Made by a program: the position numbers and the translations under genes. DNA of 64,000 nucleotides, taken from Turbatrix aceti. Taxonomy: Eukaryota > Nematoda > Chromadorea > Rhabditida > Panagrolaimidae. Below, piece by piece: positions 1 through 11,300 of this stretch. Location of the stretch: contig OZ017766.1 of NCBI GenBank assembly GCA_963969345.1, positions 10,726,001-10,790,000 of the forward strand, written 5' to 3'. Numbering within the stretch: the stretch's first letter is position 1; each line of letters begins with the position of its first letter. Under the pieces are notes generated by a model. The model ran no database searches and was not told where the DNA came from. It was given only the letters and a program-made list of their open reading frames with translations.

Positions 1-2231
1 TTCGGTAAAGTAAAATCCGAATTTGGCGAGTTCTTGTAGCTTTGAACGTCCATCGGTTTCGCAGTCGAGTTGCATGATTGAGGGGGCTTGTTTTTGGTCC
101 GTGTACATCCATTCCCAGGAATGACCAATTCTAAAGGTTACAAATTGTTGATTAATTGGAATTTGTGAACAAAAAATTTGTAGTTGGAAAAAAAAATTAC
201 GGATAGTCAGTCAAACGTTTGTTATCGTGCACGAACAATTTTATATTTTTGTTTTTATTTGTTTGTATTTGTTTAACGTTTTTTTTATTTTGTCGTTCGT
301 AAAAAAACAAAAAAGAACGATAAAACAAACAAATTTTACTTTTTTTTGTTTGTTATAATTTAAAAAAATAAAAAAAAACGTTTTTTTATTTTCTGTTCGT
401 TTGCATTTGTTTGCGAACGCGGTGAAAAATGTTCGCGTTCGTTCAATTTTTTAATTTAAATTTTCAACATTTCCGTGTTCGTGAACAACGAATAAACGAC
501 AAAAATTTTTTTTCGGAACACACAGATTTTTACAAAAATTCGTATCAAAAATGGAAATTTCATCCGAAAATTACACGAAAAAAATTTACAGAATGAATTT
601 TTTTCCAATTTTTTTTCTTCAAAAAAAACTCACTTGTGAGAGATAAATTTGCACTTTGGACTTCCCCAAGTGTGGCACTGATGAATCATGATTCCCATAT
701 CCGGGGTATAAAAATGAGCCAGCTTTGCCGCGATAGCTTCAAAAAAGGCGAGTGTATCGTTGTTGGCTTTGACGAAGAAATTCGCTCCTGCAATATAAAT
801 ATTTTTTTTTCACTTTTTTTCCAAAAAAAATGAAAAAAATCCTTGTTATAATCCTTCGAATCCCTGATTCCGGTTTTTTCCTCTGTTTGAACTCTAACCG
901 CATGAACAACATGAACTTGTTCATGAACATGTGCAGATAAATGCTGAGTAAACAAACATTATCCCAGTTTTTCAGGTTCATGAGTTCGCGGAGGAGAGGG
1001 CAAATCTCAAATCCGGTACGTATGTAGTCATTTTATGCGAATCGTATCCCCGGGGATAATTATGAGTTCAAACTGGATACAACAAAATCAAAAAAAATTA
1101 ATCTGGCTACAAAACAGTTAAAATCCAGTTTTTTTTTTAAATTCGTTAAAAAAATACTGAAAATGAAAAAAATATTTGTACATATTTTTTTTCTAATTTC
1201 CAGTCAGGACCAAATTTAAAAATGTGATATGCCGCTCGGTTTTGCCCGATTTTTCAAAAAAAAATTTTTTTATTCAAATTCCGAAAAAAAAAATTTTGAC
1301 CGATTGAATATCCCATTTTTTGCGCCGTTCATTTTAAATTAAACAAACGCTTACCATTGACCCACTCAGCCCTCAGAGCGTCGTCATCGTCTCCGATTTG
1401 GTCAAAAAGTGCGTCAAAGTCGTCGTCGTTTTCGAGATGTTTGTCAAACAAACTTTCACGCCAGAAAGTATCTTGCTGCATCATCCAGAACGATTTTTGT
1501 CGTTTTAAAAGTGCAACTGCCAAATTGGCTCTCAGAAGGTAGATTAACTGATACGGGCCTTCGGCGAAGGAAAATGGCTTCTAAAAAAATTTAAATTTTC
1601 AAAATTCAAAAATATCTACAAAAAATATTCGTACGTATAAACTCGGAGTTGGCCAGTAGAATTGTCTAATATTCGGCCAGTGTTGTTTTAGGACATCCCG
1701 AGCCGTTGAATCAAGGGTCACAAAAACGAGCCTTTCATGGACTCCCGGATAAACAGCAGTGTTGCACAGAAAATTGAACGTCATATTGAGAGCGTGTTGA
1801 TTTAGAAGCAAAAAAGCCGGTGGTTTTGTGAATTCATCGTCTAACATTTGAATTAGGTTATTAAATTCTGTGGAATGTTCAATAGAATCAAGGGATACGG
1901 TATGGCTGTGCTGTTTGACGTAGAGCACAGCCGAGGTGCCTTTTTCGGTTTTTCTGAGCACAAATAATCCCACTGTAAACCAAAAAGCATATGTCGAGTA
2001 CAAAATGAGTCGATAAATGTGACGACCAAAAATGGCATTTAGAAATCTCGATGGCCAGAGAATGGATGATTTTTGGCGCCGTTTGGGGGATTTGTGATGG
2101 GATGAGGAATGTCGGCGTGATTGAGGGACATTTTCGTCGCCACCAGCCATGGAGAGGATCTCGTGCGTGACTTTGACGTCTTCTGACGCCGCGGTGTAGC
2201 GTTGCCTGAGAGTTGTCGTTGTTTGTGACAT
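1..2231 (-). CDS. Nucleotid_trans-family glycosyltransferase (type II membrane protein), 3' end missing
   Basis: Hand-spliced exons on the minus strand: 1635-2231, 1355-1580, 634-787 and 1-130, continuing past the left edge. All junctions are GT-AG (donors GTACGA, GTAAGC, GTGAGT) and the frame holds for 369 codons. Residues 1-71 are polar and basic, about 72-93 form one membrane anchor (IYRLILYSTYAFWFTVGLFV), and the rest would be lumenal, as in Golgi glycosyltransferases. Family-like motifs: LLNQHALNMTFNFLCNTAVY, then FWMMQQDTFW near residues 230-239, where nucleotide-sugar transferases of this type place a metal-binding acidic motif, then MGIMIHQCHTWGSPKC and HSWEWMYTDQ. I recall this layout from nematode proteins annotated as nucleotide-diphospho-sugar transferase (Pfam Nucleotid_trans). 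Donor sugar and acceptor cannot be told. Nothing looks broken; only the C-terminus is outside the window. Confidence 0.85.
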
Positions 2232-3150
2232 TTAAAAACCCTACAAAATATTATTTTAAAAAATTGTTGAACGGTAAAAATATTTAAAAATAAAAATAAA
2301 AATAAGTCAACGTGTACATATGTACATAAAATTTCTTTTTATAATCGCGTCAAAATTTCTGGGGCACTCAAGGAACACTTTATACATTCAAATATTTTGT
2401 ATTAAGACAACCGTGACAGTTCATTCTGTCAGTCAGTAGGAGACCATCTGGATGAAAGATATTCAGTAAATAGAAGAAATCAAATTCAATCAAGGTTAAC
2501 ATTGACCACAATTTTTAGGATATTTTATGTACATCTTCTTGGTTTAAAAAAAGGACGATGGAAAAGAAGAAGAAGAAGATGGAGAGAAGACAAAGTTCAT
2601 TCTTTCATTCCCAGCAGGCGGCAATGTGCGCGAAAAATTTTGTAAAACGTAAAATTTTTTTTTTCAAACTCGCGCAATCGACAGGGTGATGACTGGGAGG
2701 GAGTCTGCATCGCCACACTTTTTTTTTCTCTCACTCTGGTGCGCATTGCGGTCACACACAGGAGACATGAGACAGGAGAATATCTTGTATCTAAATAGAT
2801 TGCGGCCAGCCGGTGAGAAGAATTTCATATTATAGATTTACTATGTTGTCTGTTGTGGCGTGCAACAACTTTTGACAGGACCTTTGAAGAAGACCCCGGG
2901 CCCGGGGTGTCATGTGTGTACCAAACAACAAAAACACGTTCGTTCATTCAACCCATTGAAAACTTGTTTTTATGGGACAACATGGTCCATACCTATAGGT
3001 TTAATCAATGTTCTGTTCGGTCAGGTGAACTTTTGTGCACAGAAAAACAACCAACAACACGTGGATTAGATATCACCAATTTTGGTATCATAAAAGCAAA
3101 AAAAAACAACAACAACATTTTTTTTACCACCTGAACATTGGTACTTATCT

Positions 3151-3248
3151 GAACAATAAATATTTATATAAATATACAATAAATATTTATAACTAACCAC
3201 TATAAATATTTATAACTAACGAACAATAAATATTTATAACTAACCACT
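3151..3248. repeat. AT-rich minisatellite, unit around AATAAATATTTATAACTAAC
   Basis: Four imperfect copies of a 20-30 bp unit centred on ATAAATATTTATA, most followed by ACTAACCACT or ACTAACGAAC. The core is itself palindromic, so each unit could form a short cruciform. Confidence 0.75.
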
Positions 3249-4536
3249 GAGTAATGGTGAAATAATAATAATAAATAATAAGTTTTTTGTTGATCACGAT
3301 CGGTTGGTCGGTCACCTCAAATACCTGGTAACCTCCACAATCAATATACCAACAACAGAAACAGAAACATCAACATTATTCTGTCATGTTCAATGGGTTA
3401 AAGTTAGACACACAGGTAAGTGCGCCGGTGAGCAACCTGGCGCGGAAAAAGAGAGGAGTAGTAATAAAAATCGTAATCGCTTTGCGGTTGGTTTGACGGA
3501 TTACCGAACGAGTAGTCGTCGCCCCGGTGTTGTCTGTGGGAAGGAAAGGAAAGGAAGGGTAGAAATGAAATCAGTGACCCGCAACAATTCTGCTATACCC
3601 CCGCAGTGATGTGATGGGCTGTCACATAACATGCATCCATACTACTGCCACACTCGACTGCAATGCTGGGTCATACAAAAATCAAAAATATTCAAGGAAT
3701 GAAGGATAAAGGACAAAAAAAAAAGTTGGAGTTTGCTCTGAAGAATCAATCTTCTGGCTTGATTTCATGTAAAATAGATGGATTCTGACTAGTTTGACTG
3801 AGAAGAAAAAAATGAACTTATGGAAGATTTTTCACACTCATCTGATCCGGAGATGAGGGGATGGATTACAGAAACAAGAATGTCCACATAGTTACTATAG
3901 TATATCCGCGAACTAACTACATATTTATCCGATCTGACGAGGATACAGATCATTCATACATTCATTCACTCAAAAATCGAAAATCACGTGGACACGCATG
4001 ACCGGACAATAAAGCGATCAACGTGTAAGTTAATGGGGCCACCGTTCGGCAGGTGAAAAGAAAACAAAGAGTGAAAATTCTGTTCTGTATAAATATATTG
4101 TTCTTCGGCTCGCGCTCCTGATGTTACAATTGTCACCCTTCATTCGTCCATATTTATTCCGTGAGAGCATTTTGTATGTCGTCTGCGTCTTTTGTTATAA
4201 AATATATTTATGTATTTGCAGATGAAAAATCAAGTCAAGTCAAATTGCGGTCGTCCGCAGCGGCGGTCAGAAACGAAACGGTACAACAATAGGTGACGTG
4301 TTATAACGAATAATTAACGCAACGAACATTTTTCACTCTTATTAGATTCCAATCAAATAATTTTGTAATACGTGAAGAAAAAGACAAATAACTTCAAAGC
4401 TTTAAAAACTAAAAGTAAAAGTGTAATGGGCGAGGTTGAAGCATATGTAAGCCGATAAATTGGGTCAAACTGTTTTCCGCGGCACAGCGCCCGCCGACAG
4501 TGCCAATTTTAGTCATTCGCGATTTACATATCGGGG

Positions 4537-4568
4537 TCTGGGAAACCGCGGAACGACAGTTTCCCAGA
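4537..4568. repeat. Perfect 10-bp stem hairpin
   Basis: TCTGGGAAAC at 4537-4546 is exactly complementary to GTTTCCCAGA at 4559-4568, with a 12-nt loop that contains CCGCGG. It lies about 300 bp beyond the stop codon of the GILT gene. A structured RNA or a regulatory palindrome are both possible. Confidence 0.5.
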
Positions 4569-4719
4569 AAGCTCCGCGACGCTACACATTCCTCACATTC
4601 CGAATTTTATTTTATTAGTCAGCAAACGGACAACTCATGTGAGATCTTTTTTTTTTGAAATATACTAATTTGATATTTTGTAATAATTTTTTAAAATGTG
4701 TTTCAGGCCAAGTTTTGAA

Positions 4720-4725
4720 TTTATT
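4720..4725 (-). promoter_or_regulatory. Candidate polyadenylation signal of the GILT gene
   Basis: TTTATT on the plus strand reads AATAAA on the gene strand, about 145 nt beyond the stop codon. A second pair of overlapping candidates lies at 4606-4616. The sequence alone does not decide between them. Confidence 0.3.
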
Positions 4726-4868
4726 ATTGTCTTTTCTACTTGCTTCGATGTGATTGTCCGAGAAAAAAAATATCACCTTGTTTAAAAAAATGATTATTGT
4801 CCCATTTGCTGTCATCCGTTCAAAAAAGAATAAATAAATGATTTCACGTGAATCAAAAATCACGGTAG

Positions 4869-5771
4869 CTAGTTACGGTAACATGGCTTGTTTTGTGGCA
4901 TGATGGAGTCAACATTGCGATCTGCCGCCAATCCTCCACAGATCCTGGGAAGCGGTGGATTGATCACGTTGCAGAGCGTATACGCAAAATCGCTGAGAGT
5001 ATACTGGAAATTGGAAACACTGATATTGTTGACCAGTATCCAAGGAACGAATTCGTGTTGTTCAGGATAGACTGCGGCAGTTCGGGTAGCGGCTGCGCGT
5101 TGTAGGTCGTCTCCGACGCCCGTGTTGTTGCAATGCCTAAAAAAATTTGAAACATCCGATTTGAAATATAATTAGAATTTTTTTAGAACTCACAAAATCT
5201 GGTCAACATGATGGGTTTCAAGTTTCAAAATATACGCGCACTTTGTAAAGGCACTGTTCTGGGTCAGACCCTTGCTTAGCCTTTCTTCCAGACAAATGAC
5301 AAATGGAATCGGTTCAACGACGTATTTTATAATGCAACTTTCCAATTTATTTGCCGCGCATTCCTTCGGTCCATGTTGGCATTCAATTTCATCATCGACG
5401 ATTTTAGCATTTCCAAAAGGAACAATTTCAAAATCTACAAAATCCTTAAAAGTAACGTAGGACTCTTTCAGGGGTCCGGTGACGTAGCGCTGACAATCCG
5501 GACAGTAAGCTTCCAGGAAAAGTGTGATCTTCGTTTTCTTGCCGTAAGTCGAGTTGTACCGGCTGCAGGCGCTCTCAAAACCACAATCCTTGATAATTTG
5601 TTCGTTGGAGCAAAAGTAGAGTGGCGGAATCGCTGAACAGTCTACAGTAGCTTTTTCAGAAGGCATCGGTCGAGGATCAAGGTAAAAATCAGACAACCTG
5701 AACTTTTTGGAAGAAGTCACTGGAGCGGTGACGAAAACAACGAAAAACACAAAAGTTAGTGAGAAATTCAT
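4869..5771 (-). CDS. GILT-like lysosomal/secreted thiol reductase
   Basis: Two exons, 5194-5771 and 4869-5136, joined across a 57-nt intron (GTGAGT donor, TTTTTTTAG acceptor) give 281 residues and a TAG stop. I chose the ATG at 5771 because it opens a clear signal peptide (MNFSLTFVFFVVFVTAPVTS). The frame stays open for another 92 codons to an ATG at 6047, but that extension is basic and lacks protein-like pattern. A cysteine-rich saposin A-type stretch covers about residues 45-70. The redox motif CPDC is at 90-93, the family signature CQHGPKEC at 131-138, and a late HEFVPWILVNN motif matches the GILT C-terminal region. GILT enzymes reduce disulfides of unfolded proteins at acid pH in lysosomes. 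Nematodes carry several and some are implicated in defence; that role is inference here. Confidence 0.92.
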
Positions 5772-6349
5772 TGTTCGGCGGAAAAAGCAGAAAAACTTGT
5801 ATCGCCAATCAACAAAAAATGCGAATTGTTGAAAGTATTTATGGTAGCCATTGTTTATATTGAATTGTTTTTTATCGCGAGTTGATTGACTTTTTAGTGT
5901 GTGTATACGAATCATTTTAGCAGAACAAAGATCAAAATGCTGTTTTTTTTTGGAGTAAATGAATGATGGTGCGGGGATGTGATTGCTTCTGATCAGCGAA
6001 GCTTTTGCAAAGAAAACAATGTGTTTTTGGCAAATTAAAAAAAACAAAACAGAATTGCATCAGAACTGTTTTTTAAGTTGAATTTAAATCATTTGGCAAA
6101 AGAATTGTCTGAAATTGAATAAAATATCTAATGTAGTAACAAAATTTTTTAATTTTTTTTTGCTTTTGATGGCCTGTTTGAGCTGCCAATGTCGACAAAA
6201 GCCAAACAAATGTGACAGTCGGTAGCTTGAACAAATATTACACCTGTTGGTTTTTTTTTATATTGTGCATTCGTATGTATGTATATATGTATCACGTGGA
6301 AACCGCAAATAAAAAAAAGTTAATATGCCTAATTTCTTATTTTTTTGTA

Positions 6350-6385
6350 GAAACTTACCGGATAAAATTTCATCCGGTAAGTTTC
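6350..6385. repeat. Perfect 14-bp inverted repeat touching the gap
   Basis: GAAACTTACCGGAT at 6350-6363 and its exact reverse complement at 6372-6385 are separated by 8 nt. The right arm ends at the base before the run of Ns. It may be the visible edge of a larger palindrome or inverted-repeat element that could not be assembled. Confidence 0.8.
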
Positions 6386-6585
6386 NNNNNNNNNNNNNNN
6401 NNNNNNNNNNNNNNNNNNNNNNNNNNNNNNNNNNNNNNNNNNNNNNNNNNNNNNNNNNNNNNNNNNNNNNNNNNNNNNNNNNNNNNNNNNNNNNNNNNNN
6501 NNNNNNNNNNNNNNNNNNNNNNNNNNNNNNNNNNNNNNNNNNNNNNNNNNNNNNNNNNNNNNNNNNNNNNNNNNNNNNNNNNNNN
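6386..6585. other. Assembly gap, exactly 200 N
   Basis: A run of 200 undetermined bases. The round number suggests a placeholder rather than a measured length. Confidence 0.99.
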
Positions 6586-6857
6586 GAATTAATACATTTG
6601 GACACTTTTTTTTAAAACAAAATCACATCGAGTTGACAAGTTGTTCTTTTATCATCAGTGACTGTTAATAAATACATACAAAAATGGCTATCTTGTATTA
6701 TATGAAACTTTTTCCAGGTGTTATATTTACATAAATACTAAAGTGTCCTATGTAAATACAAAGGTAAATAAATCTCTGTAAAAACAAAAAAAATTGCCAT
6801 AACCAATATTATTATTTTTTTTGTCATTTTCTATTTAATAAATATTTATTAAGAAAA

Positions 6858-8035
6858 ATGGATGAAGATCCCGCTTACGATGAAATACAAAACTTTGTCA
6901 AAGAACTTTATAAAAAACAGCAACCAATATATTTGTTTACTTATTATTTTGCGGGTATAATGGGAGTTGTAATAATTCTGCTAAGCATCGCTTCTCTGCA
7001 TTCTGTTTTAAAGGTTTGTTATTTACACATTTTTATTTTAAAAATAAATTTATTAATTAATTACAGAATCGTTCTCAAAGCAACCAGCAAAAATCTAGTA
7101 TTTTTTTTCTCTGCATAATTATTTATTCAAATATCGTGTCGACTCTATTTAATTTGGCATTACTTTACGCTAAACTTAAATTAGATATAGCAAATTTTCT
7201 TTATTTTGAACATTTAAAAAAACAAATTGGTGAACTTGACTACGATAGTGATAACATGTCTTCAGATTTTATAGAGCTAGCCTTAATGTCAGAAGGCCAA
7301 GAAATCACAGTATATTCTGCAATTGCTGCAAATGCTGCTGAATATGGAATAATATTTAGCAACATTGCAAAAAACTTTTTTTGGCTCGGACTTTTTGCGC
7401 TATCATTCAATCAATTTTTTATTTTTTATTTTCCAAGAGTAAATTCAAAAATATTCAAAGGAAAATTTTGTTTTGTCATTGTAATAATTTTATTAATTAG
7501 CACAATTGCTCTGACCGCATTGTTGGTATTTTACTGTGTATTTATAAGTCTTGAAGTCGATCCATTTGCTGATATATTGTTGCCACTGATAAATATAAAG
7601 ACACTGTATTACCGATATTTTCCTCAAAAGAAAGCCGGAGATGAATTTCGCTATAACATTATTTTATACATAATTGTATTTTTTTATACGATGATTGTTC
7701 TAGAACTTCGATTTAACCTGACTTGGAGGCTCAAAAGTTTGAAAGACTTTTTCAATCCTGTTACACAACCTGCTGTCAACAAAAAGCAACGCAGGTGCGC
7801 TTGGTGCCTTGCAATTTACTGTTTTATTCTGTTGGGTGCCGAATACGCTGTAAAACTAAATCGCTTTTTTTGTAAAACATGGTTAGATTCGTCCAATATT
7901 AATTGTGTTATTTTGGACTCTGAATATAGTCATCAAAGAAGTTTTACAATTATTTTATATAATTCTTTGTCTTTTTTGATTGCTTTGTTGAATGCAAATA
8001 CCCGACAAACGTTTGTAAAATTGTTAAAAGGATAA
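6858..8035 (+). CDS. Seven-helix receptor, probable nematode chemoreceptor-type GPCR
   Basis: Exon 1 is 6858-7013 and exon 2 is 7067-8035. The 53-nt intron (GTTTGT...TTACAG) is in phase 0 and the product has 374 residues. Without this splice the second helix would be lost. Hydrophobic segments lie at roughly 23-48, 61-85, 145-173, 184-210, 249-268, 297-315 and 346-365, with an acidic cytosol-like N-terminus (MDEDPAYDEI) and a basic tail (TRQTFVKLLKG). Length and layout fit the large nematode chemoreceptor superfamilies, but I see no subfamily signature and no DRY motif, so the ligand and exact family are unknown. Another multi-pass membrane family cannot be excluded. The gene is AT-rich like its surroundings. 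Confidence 0.8.
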
Positions 8036-8043
8036 ATTATTTG

Positions 8044-8339
8044 TTAAATAAAATTGTGTTCGTTTTTGCAGAAATATGTAAATATGTATGAATAAATAAA
8101 TATCCAATCCCCCACGATTTTTTTTGTCCCCGGAACTTGATGTTCCTGCCTGGAAAAGCGGAAGATAAATAGAAAGTAAATCGGCGCTATGCCAAAAACC
8201 ATAAATTCAGCAGACAAGCTACTGCCGAATTTATGCAACACCGGCTTGCTACTAAATATGTAGTAGCCTATAAGCACAATGGTTGTTGCAGACAGAGACA
8301 ACGAGGACGGACGTGAAAAAGAAAAATTGAAACCGGACA
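8044..8339 (-). CDS. Possible terminal exon of a small membrane protein
   Basis: An open frame of about 98 codons on the minus strand, tail-to-tail with the receptor gene. It begins just after a possible acceptor (CATACAG, ending at 8340) and has no ATG of its own, so it would be a last exon. The first 70 codons have balanced, protein-like composition and two hydrophobic stretches (LSATTIVLIGYYIF and FMVFGIAPIYFLFIFRF). The last 20 look like AT-rich read-through. I do not recognise a family. It overlaps the polyadenylation signal of the receptor gene, which argues for either overlapping 3' ends or a false frame. Confidence 0.3.
8047..8052 (+). promoter_or_regulatory. Polyadenylation signal AATAAA of the receptor gene
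   Basis: A canonical AATAAA starts 12 nt after the stop codon of the seven-helix receptor, implying a very short 3' UTR. Confidence 0.55.
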
Positions 8340-11300
8340 CTGTATGAATTACGCTTCAACGCTAATGCAACATGTTTGCTGTATTTTGGTGTGTATCCAT
8401 TATGCTTCTCATCGTGTTACATATATTTTATTGTGGGTGTGCAATAAAAAAAGGAAAGAACAAAAAATGGAGGAGAATGGACATTGAAGAAACGAATTTT
8501 TTTGATCATTTTTGTTCTCTTGTTTTGCGTTTAAAATTGGAATTGGGGTTTTACAACGATTTTATTTACTATGTTTTGTCGTGTGTGAATTCCGTTTTTT
8601 TAGTGGCGTTTGTTTATTTTTTAAAGTTTTGCGTTTTTTGTGTTTGTTTTTGGAATCTTACTACGAAAAAAATACAATTTCGGTCTTTTGGCATTTTTTT
8701 TATGATTTCTGCTCGCATGTTTCGTGCGCAAATAATGCAAAAAAAATTTTTTTAATTTAAAAATTTAAAAAAAATTAAAAAAAATAAAAACAAATGAAAC
8801 AAATGAAAAAAAAGTTAAAAAATGAAAAAAACCCAGATTCGCCAATATATACATTTTTTTGTGATACCTAAAACAAATTTTTGCAAACAATTTATATTTT
8901 GTTTTATTTTTATTTTTGTACAAACTCTTGCCCCCAGCTTCCCTCTTTTCGCCTTTCTTATAATTTTTTTCCGTGCTTTAGCATTTTTTTTGTTCTCCTT
9001 ACTCAAAATACAGGTCATTTCTCTACGTTTTCTCTTCCCATTTCCTTTTATAATTTGTAGACTGACAGAAAATGAATAGAAATAGGTGTGTAAATACGCA
9101 TGTAATGTCAAGTCACTTGAACCAATTTGGTGTCAGGATAAGTGTTATCTTGTTGATTTATGTATTTTCTAAATATTTTTTTCACTACCATTCCAGCCAG
9201 TTTGCATTTTTTTGCACATCAGAATTTTTTTCTTCAATTGTTTTGATTAATTTTCATTAAGTCAAGTGCCGATTAGAGGCGATAAAATTATCCCCTGACG
9301 CGCGATAAACGCCTAAAAAGTCAAGAAAACCGGATTTGAGCACTAAAAAACAACTTTGAGGTAATTTTAATGGGGGTGGGTGGCGGACAACCGACTACTC
9401 ACTACCAGTAATGAAATGAAATAAAGTGAAATCCGATTCAGCGTAGATTCTGCCGGCTTTGTGGGCTCTGCAATGGATCTCACATTAAATTTTTTGATTT
9501 CTCGTAAGTACAACATCAAATGATCTCCATGGGTACAAGATTAAAATTTTTTACACCCCAGTAAATTTTATTTTCTAAAAGAGTTTCACGATTCCCGGTT
9601 TCCGAATAATTTTGTCCCTGTGAAAAAAAAATTTTACGTTTATCGACGTTGATCAATATTTGGCATCAAACATGAAAAATAGCCAAAAATAAGTCCAAAT
9701 TTGCTAAAAACAACAAAAAATACGAAAAACTTGTTTTCAATCAGCCCGTTTTTTTCTTTTTTAATAAATAAATTTATTTTCATTTTTTTTAATTCTGGAT
9801 CAATTTCTACCGTTTTCGACAAAATTAAAAAAAATTAAAAAAACGATTCCAAATTGACTCGACCAAAAATTACGATTAAAAATGTAAAAAAAAATGAAAA
9901 ATTACTTATTTTTGTTATTATTTTTTACATTTTATAAATACCTTAATTACGACCAAAATTGGTCCAACCGGGCCGATAAACCAAAACCCGACCCGTTAGT
10001 CCTTTCCTGCTGACCACTTTTTATTTATCCTTCCCCTGAGCGCTTTTATGCACGTTAAATTAGTTTTTTTTAAACCACAAGTAAGCTGTCGACCGGCTTT
10101 CATCTTTCTTACTGACCGACCACTAACTTTACCATCGTTGTCTTGGACGTTCCGTTCTTGTTCGTTCTTACGTACATAAATTGATCATAGGTTTGCTTGG
10201 CTGTCGATCCTTTTACCTCACATTAGTTTACCTCGAGACGGTCGATGGAAAAGGAAGGGGTGACGATGATGGACGATGGACGATGGACGGTCGACGAATG
10301 GACGTGAACTTGCCCGAGTACTAAATACATTTACGTGTCGGTCGGTCGATAAGGTCACCCCTGTCAACGGTTAAGCAAGCAAACGTCGAATTTATTTTCT
10401 AAATATTTATGTAAGTAAACTGCCTTTCATTTCATTATTCAACTTTTTTTTTCTTCGAACGAGCAAAGACGAAAGGTGAGATAAAAGCTGGAAAAAAAAG
10501 TGAACGCTATGTTGACGTGACCCTTTTCTTTTCGAATTGACTGCCCTGCAAGTTCCTCTACAATTTTTTGTAGCCAAGAAAAAAAAAGAGACTAAACTGG
10601 TCGATGGAAGGTGACACTTTTATGTATGTTCGCTTCCACTGACTTGACTGACCTGACCAATTGATTCGATTCTTCGTTGTTCATTTGTTCGCGTTCGTTT
10701 AATCGCGTTCTAGATATTTTTTATGATATTTATTGGCAATGGTCGAGGACAACGTTAAAAATCATGAACGTAAACAATAACGTTTTTTCTGACTTGTGTC
10801 CAAATTTTCCTCCAAAAAAAAAGTTTTCCTTAAAAATTTTTGTTTTTATCTTTTTTTTCTACCCCCCCCCCCCATAATTTAATTACAGTGAAACTCCGAC
10901 ATCATTTTCAGTGCTTGTTTGATCACACAAGTGTTTTAGCGACTACTAATTGTAATAAGTTAAGCTCGATAAGTGGTTTACTAATATTTTGGTCTGGTCA
11001 TCGGTTGTGTCTTCTTGTTTGCATAAATATGTCGGGTTTTTCAAGGGGTACGGGGTGAAGGGTGCTAAATTTTGAAGTTTTGACGTTTTTTTTTCATCGC
11101 GGGGTGACATTTTTTTCATCACGTGCAAAAACTAAAAATTTTGACATCATTGTATGAAAAATATTTTTTTTAATGTCGCATTTGGGAAAGTGAAATTGTT
11201 TTTTGGCGAACAAAAATTGCTTTTTATTTTGAGACACTAATATTTATTATTTAAAATTATAAATACATTTACACATTTGTTTTGACGGTCAAAAACGTTT

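Larger units (their letters stand above)
2232..4868. other. Intergenic: 5' flank of the glycosyltransferase and 3' flank of the GILT gene
   Basis: No exon I can support. The stretch holds a purine-rich GAAGAAGAAG run near 2565-2590, an AT-rich minisatellite at 3151-3248, and a moderately GC-rich patch near 3410-3610 that is open on the plus strand but has no recognisable motif. Since the left gene is transcribed leftward from 2231, its promoter should lie in the first part. Confidence 0.5.
5772..6857. promoter_or_regulatory. Divergent promoter region with assembly gap
   Basis: The GILT gene leaves leftward and the receptor gene rightward, so this about 1.1-kb interval should hold both promoters. 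It is AT-rich, shows no exon, and includes 200 undetermined bases. No TATA box or initiator can be assigned with confidence. Confidence 0.45.

Noticed and set aside
739..981. Minus-strand frames reading ICPLLRELMNLKNWDNV in the glycosyltransferase locus
   Set aside because: They lie inside intron 2 (788-1354). The exon at 634-787 joins directly and in frame to the previous exon and continues the family motifs.
3304..3609. 101-codon plus-strand frame in the intergenic region
   Set aside because: No start context, domain or splice partner. Codons change from A/T-rich to G-rich simple sequence midway.
8372..8755. 127-codon plus-strand open frame with many Phe, Cys and Val residues
   Set aside because: Its composition is what T-rich DNA gives by chance. 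It has no clear helix pattern beyond that, and its end runs into poly-A/T.
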